DNA from: an uncultured Eubacteriales bacterium | GTDB lineage: Bacteria; Bacillota; Clostridia; Christensenellales; Borkfalkiaceae | Reading direction: 5' to 3' | DNA length: 64,000 bases | NCBI GenBank assembly: GCA_958421945.1 | Contig: CATZMZ010000004.1 | Span: forward strand, 83,133 to 147,132 | In this document: in pieces, positions 58,871 through 64,000 of the stretch | How positions within the stretch are numbered: position 1 is the first letter of the stretch | Layout: every line of letters begins with the position of its first letter | Program-made: the position numbers and the translations under genes | The notes under the pieces: generated by a model | Database searches by the model: none | Told to the model about the DNA's origin: nothing | Seen by the model: only the letters and a program-made list of their open reading frames with translations

Positions 58871-59569
58871 TTAGTCGTCGGTTTTGTTCCGATTCTCGGC
58901 ATCAAAAACAGGTTTTCCGTCCGTATCGGAAGGATGTTCTACGTCCGTTTTCGGTTTTGTTAAAGCAAGCTTTACAATCGTCACGATAAACAGCACCGCC
59001 GCCAGCGCGAACAATCCCCACAAAACGTAATCGAGACTTTCTATCGTCCATAACGCTATGCAAAGCTCCGCGAGAGCTTCGATTAAAAGCCCCGCGATAA
59101 GGTTTCCGAAAGCGATGGGCAAAAGCGCGTCCTTGAATTTCATTCCCAAAAACACGGCTATTGCCGTACCCGTCCACACGCCCGTCATCGGTAGCGGAAT
59201 CGCCACGAACAAGAATACGCCAAGCTGCTTTAAGAAGGTTTCGCTGCAATTTCTGCCGCGTTTTTTCTGTTTTTCCGCGCTTTCTTTAAGCGTGTCGGCG
59301 GCTTTATTTTTAAAATAGTTTTCAGCTTTATATGCGATTTTATCGACGAATTTCATTTTTTTCAGTAATCCGAGCAACGGAACGAGCAGAAAAAAAACGG
59401 GAATCGCCACGACCGTAGAACCGAGGTACGCAAGACCGAGCGATTCTAAAAACGAATACCCCGCCCCGCGCGCGAAAATAATACCGCCTTTCAATTCTAT
59501 GAGCGGAATTAGCGACATTACCACCGTTCCCCATAAAGAACCGAGTGCTTCCGCCAAAAAATTTTGCAT
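58871..59569 (-). CDS. COG2426 family small membrane protein (putative export protein)
   Basis: The 232-residue protein has hydrophobic segments at about 10-28, 38-62, 115-140, 150-172 and 178-200, with PLIELKGGIIFARGAG (about 17-32) and a PLPMTGVWTG motif (about 125-134), characteristic of COG2426/SMEXP proteins. The substrate is unknown. The ATG at 59569 has GGAGG 5 bases upstream and is preferred over a TTG eight codons earlier. The last 30 residues are hydrophilic. Confidence 0.85.
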   Translation of the reverse strand: MQNFLAEALGSLWGTVVMSLIPLIELKGGIIFARGAGYSFLESLGLAYLGSTVVAIPVFFLLVPLLGLLKKMKFVDKIAYKAENYFKNKAADTLKESAEKQKKRGRNCSETFLKQLGVFLFVAIPLPMTGVWTGTAIAVFLGMKFKDALLPIAFGNLIAGLLIEALAELCIALWTIESLDYVLWGLFALAAVLFIVTIVKLALTKPKTDVEHPSDTDGKPVFDAENRNKTDD

Positions 59570-59678
59570 AAATGCCTCCGTTTTTATTTGCAATACGTTT
59601 ATTTATCAGTATAATATAATCGAGCAAAAAAATCAACCGTTACGAAGCGGTTAGAAAAAACAATCGCCGAGGATGCTT

Positions 59679-60422
59679 ATGAATACGAAAAAACTTCTTT
59701 CCGTAATGCGGAAAGCCGTCGAAAAATATAAAATGATAAAAGACGGCGATAAAATTGCCGTGGGCGTGTCCGGCGGCAAGGACAGCCTTCTGCTTCTTCG
59801 CCTGCTTGCCGAATACAGCCGCTTTTCGCCCGAGAAATTCGAAGTTATGGGGATTTCGGTCGATTTAAGGTTTAACGCAATCGATACCGATTATTCCGCG
59901 ATTGAAAAATTTTGCGATGAGCTGGGCGTTAAATTTTTCGTCGAACGAACGGATATAGGGAGAATCGTTTTCGACGAAAGGAAGGAGAAAAGTCCTTGCT
60001 CGCTCTGCTCGAAAATGCGCAAAGGCGCGCTGTACGAAGCGGCTTTGAAAAACGGCTGCAACAAGGTCGCGTTAGGTCATCACGCAAACGATTTGCAGGA
60101 CACGTTTTTGCTTTCGCTGTTTTACGAGGGCAGACTTTCCACTTTCGCACCGAAAAGCTTTCTCGACCGCACGGGCATAACGCTTATCCGACCTATGATT
60201 ATGATAGAAGAAAGGGACGTGTTGCCATTCGTTGCGGAACTGCCCGTAACGAAAAGCCGCTGCCCAGCCGACAAAAACACCCAGCGCGAGTTCGTGAAAT
60301 CAATCGTTAAGGAAATCGCTAAAACCGTTCCGAATATCCGCGATATGATATACACAGCACTCGTTCACCCCGAAAGATATAACCTGTTCGACCGTTACGA
60401 AAAGGAAACGAACGAATTTTAA
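59679..60422 (+). CDS. TtcA-like tRNA thiolation PP-loop protein
   Basis: The 247-residue protein belongs to the TtcA/TilS PP-loop group: VGVSGGKDSLLLLRLL (about 27-42) is the ATP pyrophosphatase loop, and CSLCSKMRKGALY (about 107-119) carries the CxxC that with a later Cys binds an iron-sulfur cluster in TtcA. It probably thiolates cytidine or uridine in tRNA. GHHANDLQDTFLL is conserved. The second ATG (59679) is chosen because GAGG abuts the first one. It is a single gene ending at a strong terminator. Confidence 0.85.
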   Translation: MNTKKLLSVMRKAVEKYKMIKDGDKIAVGVSGGKDSLLLLRLLAEYSRFSPEKFEVMGISVDLRFNAIDTDYSAIEKFCDELGVKFFVERTDIGRIVFDERKEKSPCSLCSKMRKGALYEAALKNGCNKVALGHHANDLQDTFLLSLFYEGRLSTFAPKSFLDRTGITLIRPMIMIEERDVLPFVAELPVTKSRCPADKNTQREFVKSIVKEIAKTVPNIRDMIYTALVHPERYNLFDRYEKETNEF

Positions 60423-60439
60423 TTACCCACTGTATTATA

Positions 60440-60478
60440 GCGCGCCCCGAAGGCAAGCCTTCGGGGCGCGCGTTTTTT
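60440..60478 (+). terminator. Terminator of the TtcA-like gene
   Basis: A 15-base GC-rich stem with a minimal loop (60440-60471) is followed by six T on the plus strand, and it separates convergent genes. Confidence 0.88.
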
Positions 60479-60488
60479 AGTCTGCGAG

Positions 60489-62069
60489 TCAAAGCTTTTT
60501 CATAATCATTTTCTCGCCTTTATTCATTATCGTCGAGTAAACGAGAATGTTCGCGACGAACAAAAACGCGGTTATTATAAACAAAATCCACACGGACGGG
60601 ATTTTTATCATCGTCGCGGCGAGCACGAATAAGCCCGACATAACGAATGCGGTAATAACCGTTAAAAAACACGGCAGCCCCTGTTTGACAACCTGTGTTT
60701 CGTTTTCCCATTTGAATTTCGGGAAAAGCAGGTTGTACAGCAAGCCGAGTGAACCGCCGAACAACGCAATAAGCGTTGCCGAAAGCACGCAAAGAAACAC
60801 CGTTACGAACGACGTGCCGGCGATAATTGCCATAACGAGCGAAACAAAAATCGCGCAAGGAACGTAAAACACGGCGTTCAGCGCAAGCTTCGCGTTAAAA
60901 TACGTTTTCATATCCACGGGTGCGGTTTTAACTACCCAAAACGCCGTCCCCTCGAGTGAAATCGAGCAGGCGGTCGTAGGCGATAAGACGAATAAAAAGG
61001 CGAAAACCGACGGCATAAGCGAAATAAAAAACTCTCCCGTTTGGGCAGACAATCCCGCGCCATCGGACGTAATGCATAAAACGATGGCAAGCGCAGCGAC
61101 GGCAACGACTCCCATAACCGCGCCCACCATGCTGTTGAGCGCGTAAATCGGGCAGGAAAACAGGCGTTTAAATTCCTTGTTAAGCAACGCGGAAAACGTG
61201 CTTCTGCCCGTGTATTCCCGAAGCTTAAACCCTTTAACTTTTTTTCTCGCGGTAAACAGCGCGTTAAGCTTTCCGTAAAGTACGGTAACGGGCGCGTATA
61301 CCGCAATAAAGCACGCAAAATTCACCAGCACGAACCACAACAAATACAGCGGCTGCTCTTCGACTTTAACTATCCACGGGGTAAAGAAATAAATCTTTTC
61401 AACGAACGCGATATACCCGTTAGACGTGCCGGAAAAAGATAACCCGGAGATAAACGACGCCGCAAAAATGCCAAGCATAAACAGGAGCAGCAAAATAATG
61501 TTTACTATGTTTTTGCGCCTGAAAAGCGAGGAAAACGCCGAAAAAACAACGCCGACTATTACCGAAGCGGCAATGGCGAAAAATGGCGAAAACAACACGA
61601 TTGCCACGTATTTCAGCACCAGAACCGCCGACACCGTTCCGCCGAGCTTCGAGTAAACCGCAAAGGTCGGCGCGAGTATGCAAACGGTGAAAAACAAGTC
61701 CCTCGCATACATGTTGATAAATTTCGCAAGCACTACCACGCTTCTTTTTACGGGCAAAGCCGACAAAAGCTCGTAATCCTTAAACACGAAAAGCGAGTTT
61801 GTCGCCGAGAAAAACGAGAAAAAAAAGTTTACGTACACGCTTATCCCCAGCATGAGCGGCAAAAGCTTGTTAAGCGCTTTGCCCGACTGCAGGTTTACGC
61901 CGAACATTCGGGCGTAAACATAACCGAAAAACACGATTGCCGCCGCTATAAGCAGAATTACCGAGGCGTTCGCCGCGACGCCTTTGGCGCGCTTTTTTCT
62001 TTTTCCCGAACCGTTTAAGGCGTTAAACCCCAACAGCTGAACCTTAAAAAGCGAAATAAATTTACGCAT
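60489..62069 (-). CDS. ABC-2 type exporter permease
   Basis: The 526-residue protein has about twelve hydrophobic segments and resembles large ABC-2-like permeases such as YthQ/EcsB-type exporters. It contains FNALNGSGKRKKRAKG near the start and FKDYELLSALPVKRSVVVLAK (in part ELLSALPVKRSVVV), a coupling-helix pattern common in these proteins. I chose the ATG at 62069, overlapping the ATPase stop. The cargo is unknown. Confidence 0.82.
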   Translation of the reverse strand: MRKFISLFKVQLLGFNALNGSGKRKKRAKGVAANASVILLIAAAIVFFGYVYARMFGVNLQSGKALNKLLPLMLGISVYVNFFFSFFSATNSLFVFKDYELLSALPVKRSVVVLAKFINMYARDLFFTVCILAPTFAVYSKLGGTVSAVLVLKYVAIVLFSPFFAIAASVIVGVVFSAFSSLFRRKNIVNIILLLLFMLGIFAASFISGLSFSGTSNGYIAFVEKIYFFTPWIVKVEEQPLYLLWFVLVNFACFIAVYAPVTVLYGKLNALFTARKKVKGFKLREYTGRSTFSALLNKEFKRLFSCPIYALNSMVGAVMGVVAVAALAIVLCITSDGAGLSAQTGEFFISLMPSVFAFLFVLSPTTACSISLEGTAFWVVKTAPVDMKTYFNAKLALNAVFYVPCAIFVSLVMAIIAGTSFVTVFLCVLSATLIALFGGSLGLLYNLLFPKFKWENETQVVKQGLPCFLTVITAFVMSGLFVLAATMIKIPSVWILFIITAFLFVANILVYSTIMNKGEKMIMKKL

Positions 62070-62772
62070 CTTTTTCAATCTCCAAAAAGAACGATTCAAG
62101 GCTTTTATTCCCGACGACCTCGGCAACCGTTCCTTCCGCAACGAGCTTGCCGCGCTTGATTATGCCTATCCTGTCGCAAAGCTTTTCGGCGACCTCTAAA
62201 ACGTGCGTGGAGAAAAAAAACGCGCCGCCCTCGTTGCATTTTTCACGCATAATTTGTTTAAGCTTATGCGAAGCGATAGGGTCAAGCCCCACAAACGGCT
62301 CGTCAAGCACCATAAACGCGGGATTATGTATTAAAGCGGAAATTATCACGAGCTTTTGCTTCATACCGTGCGAATATGACGAAATCAGGTCGCCGAGATT
62401 TGCGCTCATTTCGAAATCGTCGGCGTATTTTTTAATTCTTTCGTTTCTGTCCGCCTTGTTTACGCCGAAAATATCGCAGATAAAATTCAGATACTGTATG
62501 CCCGAAAGATAATCGTAAATATCGGGGTTGTCGGGGACGTATGCCGTAATTTGCTTGCACGCCATCGGGTCGTTTTTAATGGAAATACCGTTAATCAAAA
62601 TTTCGCCCTCGTTAAAATCGAGCGCGCCGACCACCGCTTTTATCGTCGTGGATTTTCCCGCGCCGTTATGCCCGATAAAGCCGTAAATTTCGCCGTCGTT
62701 CACGGTTAAATTAAGCCCGTCAACCGCCTTAAAATTGCCGTAATGTTTGGTAAAGTTTTTAATTTCAAGCAT
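62062..62772 (-). CDS. ABC transporter ATP-binding protein
   Basis: The 236-residue protein has Walker A GHNGAGKSTT (about 34-43), a Q-loop (TAYVPDNPDIYDYL), signature SYSHGMKQKL (about 131-140), Walker B FMVLDEPFVGLDP (about 151-163) and the switch His (FFSTHVLE). SYSHGMKQK in place of LSGGQ is typical of ABC-2 exporter ATPases. It is coupled to the permease gene downstream. Confidence 0.95.
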   Translation of the reverse strand: MLEIKNFTKHYGNFKAVDGLNLTVNDGEIYGFIGHNGAGKSTTIKAVVGALDFNEGEILINGISIKNDPMACKQITAYVPDNPDIYDYLSGIQYLNFICDIFGVNKADRNERIKKYADDFEMSANLGDLISSYSHGMKQKLVIISALIHNPAFMVLDEPFVGLDPIASHKLKQIMREKCNEGGAFFFSTHVLEVAEKLCDRIGIIKRGKLVAEGTVAEVVGNKSLESFFLEIEKDA

Positions 62773-62821
62773 ATTTACTCCTTTTAGCTGAATTTTTTTG
62801 TTTTATATTGCAATTATTCTG

Positions 62822-63613
62822 TTAATCTTTAACGCGTTTATCGCACAGATAAGTGCAGGTTACCGCCCCGATTGACAACCCCAGCATTACGATATACGCC
62901 CACAAAAGGAATACGATTATCGCCGCAAGACTGCCGTAAAACTTGTTGTAATTGTTGAAAAATCTCAAATACAGCATAAACGCGATTGAACCTATCACGA
63001 TTATACACAGCGCAACGAACGCGCCCGTCACAAGCTTGCTAAACGAGATTTTAACGGGACATATAATCTTGTTTAATAAAATTATTATAGCATAAATAAA
63101 CAAAATAATAAACAAAAAACTTAAAATTTCAGTAAAAATACCGCTTTTATCGGCAATGCCCAAAATTGCGAGAATTTTTCCTTCGAACGCAAAAACGAGC
63201 GCGGCAACGAGAAAAACACAAAAAATTACGCCGAGCGAAGCAACGGCAAACAGCCTTCTGCCGAGTCCGCGCCGCTGTTCGGGCTTGATTTTATAAAAAT
63301 GCTCGCCGTCTTTAATCATTTGGTTAAGCAACGCCGAACCCGAAAACAAAACGGTGATAAAAAAGAAAACCGTTATCCCGCCCGACGCGTTTTGCGCGGT
63401 ACTTACGATAAGCTCCCCCGCCTTGCGGAACTCTTCGGGAAGTTTTGCGACGAGTGCCGCCGCCAAATCAACCTTAAACACGCCGAACGCCGTTATCATA
63501 AGGAAAACGAGCGGCAACAGCGCGGTTAAAAAGTAATACACCCACGCCGCCGCGACGGTGGTAACTCTGTTTGAGATAAGCGTTTTCAAAAATCCGTTGT
63601 TAATTTTTTTCAT
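62822..63613 (-). CDS. YihY/virulence factor BrkB family membrane protein
   Basis: The 263-residue protein has about six hydrophobic segments, with AAAWVYYFLTALLPLVFLMI (about 16-35) at the N-terminus and a FNNYNKFYGSLAAIIVFLLW stretch (about 219-238), the conserved late motif of the family. It was once called RNase BN, which is no longer accepted. The function is unknown. The ribosome site is weak. Confidence 0.88.
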   Translation of the reverse strand: MKKINNGFLKTLISNRVTTVAAAWVYYFLTALLPLVFLMITAFGVFKVDLAAALVAKLPEEFRKAGELIVSTAQNASGGITVFFFITVLFSGSALLNQMIKDGEHFYKIKPEQRRGLGRRLFAVASLGVIFCVFLVAALVFAFEGKILAILGIADKSGIFTEILSFLFIILFIYAIIILLNKIICPVKISFSKLVTGAFVALCIIVIGSIAFMLYLRFFNNYNKFYGSLAAIIVFLLWAYIVMLGLSIGAVTCTYLCDKRVKD

Positions 63614-63754
63614 AATAATAATTTGAGAAAAATCTCCGTTAATATGTAAATTGTTTATCCGTCAAGAAACTTAACGGCATAATATTGCATAAATGTGATG
63701 GACATGCATTCCCTTTCGTCATTTCGGACGCCATTGACGAAAAATTCAAAAAAC

Positions 63755-63805
63755 CGTCATTACGAGGAGCGTAGCGACGTGGCAATCTCCGCGGCAGCGA
63801 CTATA
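63755..63805 (+). repeat. Dispersed hairpin repeat, copy E (tandem array unit 1)
   Basis: The arms read ATTAC and GCAAT, a mismatched pair (A-C, or G-U on the other strand). It ends in the CAGCGACTATA tail. The gap 63614-64000 contains no gene. A degenerate half-copy may lie at about 63717-63740. Confidence 0.8.
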
Positions 63806-63850
63806 TTACTATCCTTACAGGCTTATGAAGAATTTCTTTTTTCATCCTTA

Positions 63851-63902
63851 CGTCATTGCGAGACATTAAAAAGCCGTGGCAATCTCCGCGGCAGCGACTA
63901 TA
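63851..63902 (+). repeat. Dispersed hairpin repeat, copy F (tandem array unit 2)
   Basis: The arms read ATTGC and GCAAT. It begins 96 bases after copy E, and the intervening sequence (TTACTATCCTTACAG..TTATGAAGAATTTC) is also repeated, so the true unit is about 96 bases. Confidence 0.85.
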
Positions 63903-63947
63903 TTACTATCCTTACAGACTTATGAAGAATTTCTTTTTTCATCCCTA

Positions 63948-64000
63948 CGTCATTGCGAGGCTTTGAAAAAGCCGTGGCAATCTCCGCGGCAGCGACTATA
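63948..64000 (+). repeat. Dispersed hairpin repeat, copy G (tandem array unit 3, runs to window edge)
   Basis: The arms read ATTGC and GCAAT with an inner GGCTTT/AAAGCC stem. It begins 97 bases after copy F and reaches the end of the window, so the array probably continues. Confidence 0.85.

Noticed and set aside
63695..63925. A plus-strand frame of 76 codons reading through the repeats
   Set aside because: It is a translation of the dispersed repeat (EERSDVAIS-like residues), a common spurious product of such elements.
63755..64000. Regularly spaced repeats resembling a CRISPR array
   Set aside because: The sequences between repeats are themselves nearly identical, the units are long, and the same element occurs singly elsewhere (14922, 15099, 55110, 55229). 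No cas gene is present.

Overview
The window looks like a chromosome segment of an anaerobic, endospore-forming member of the Clostridia (Bacillota), probably an uncultured gut-type lineage. The evidence is a SigH-type sigma factor in the classical mrnC-rlmB-sigH order, an uninterrupted sigK with a pro-sequence, a gerA-type germination operon, a BclA-like collagen protein behind a SigK-like promoter, T-box leaders, sepF, and a ferredoxin-dependent 2-oxoacid oxidoreductase. Promoters are mostly TTGACA-17-TATAAT/TAAAAT. No rRNA, tRNA, CRISPR array, prophage or insertion sequence was seen.

Layout. 1-3784 (minus): ribosome/SRP operon ylxM-ffh-rpsP-khpA-rimM-trmD-rbgA. 3857-5519: guaB, whose product closely resembles the IMP dehydrogenase of the protist Tritrichomonas foetus. 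5549-10555 (minus): HEAT-like and TPR proteins, hslO, and a DUF624-like membrane protein. 10688-14757 (plus): asd-dapA-dapB, the PLP-binding protein YggS, and sepF. 14784-15439: terminator, two dispersed hairpin repeats and a GIY-YIG nuclease. 15518-23651 (minus): gpsA, recR, ybaB, dnaX, sigH-like, rlmB, mrnC, maf, yolD-like, Y-family polymerase. 23660-26851: copper ATPase with a fused CopZ domain, divergent from a TetR regulator across an elaborate control region. 26939-30277 (minus): folA, thyA, SDR, TM1266-like regulator, sigK. 30524-35044 (plus): unknown membrane protein and gerA operon.

35148-49224 (minus) is the most interesting region. It encodes a branched-chain 2-oxoacid:ferredoxin oxidoreductase (gamma, beta, alpha, ferredoxin subunits), a P-loop ATPase and the branched-chain aminotransferase IlvE. 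These are followed by three transcription units, each behind its own T-box. By my reading the specifier codons are GUA (Val), AUC (Ile) and CUC (Leu). The first two units each encode an HTH-cupin-acyl-CoA synthetase fusion. The third encodes a LeuA-like protein that has lost its catalytic residues but keeps the leucine-type regulatory domain, plus a TIM-barrel-acyl-CoA synthetase fusion. The parsimonious model is starvation-triggered activation of isobutyrate, 2-methylbutyrate and isovalerate to CoA esters, reductive carboxylation by the oxidoreductase, and transamination by IlvE, giving Val, Ile and Leu.

49313-54933 (minus): uvrA, uvrB and two small winged-helix/membrane proteins. 55110-56913: repeats, a thioesterase and the collagen-like spore protein. 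56924-59569 (minus): MBL-fold lipoprotein, patatin, COG2426 membrane protein. 59679-60478: TtcA-like protein and terminator. 60489-63613 (minus): ABC exporter pair and YihY/BrkB. The window ends in a tandem array of the same dispersed repeat, 63755-64000.
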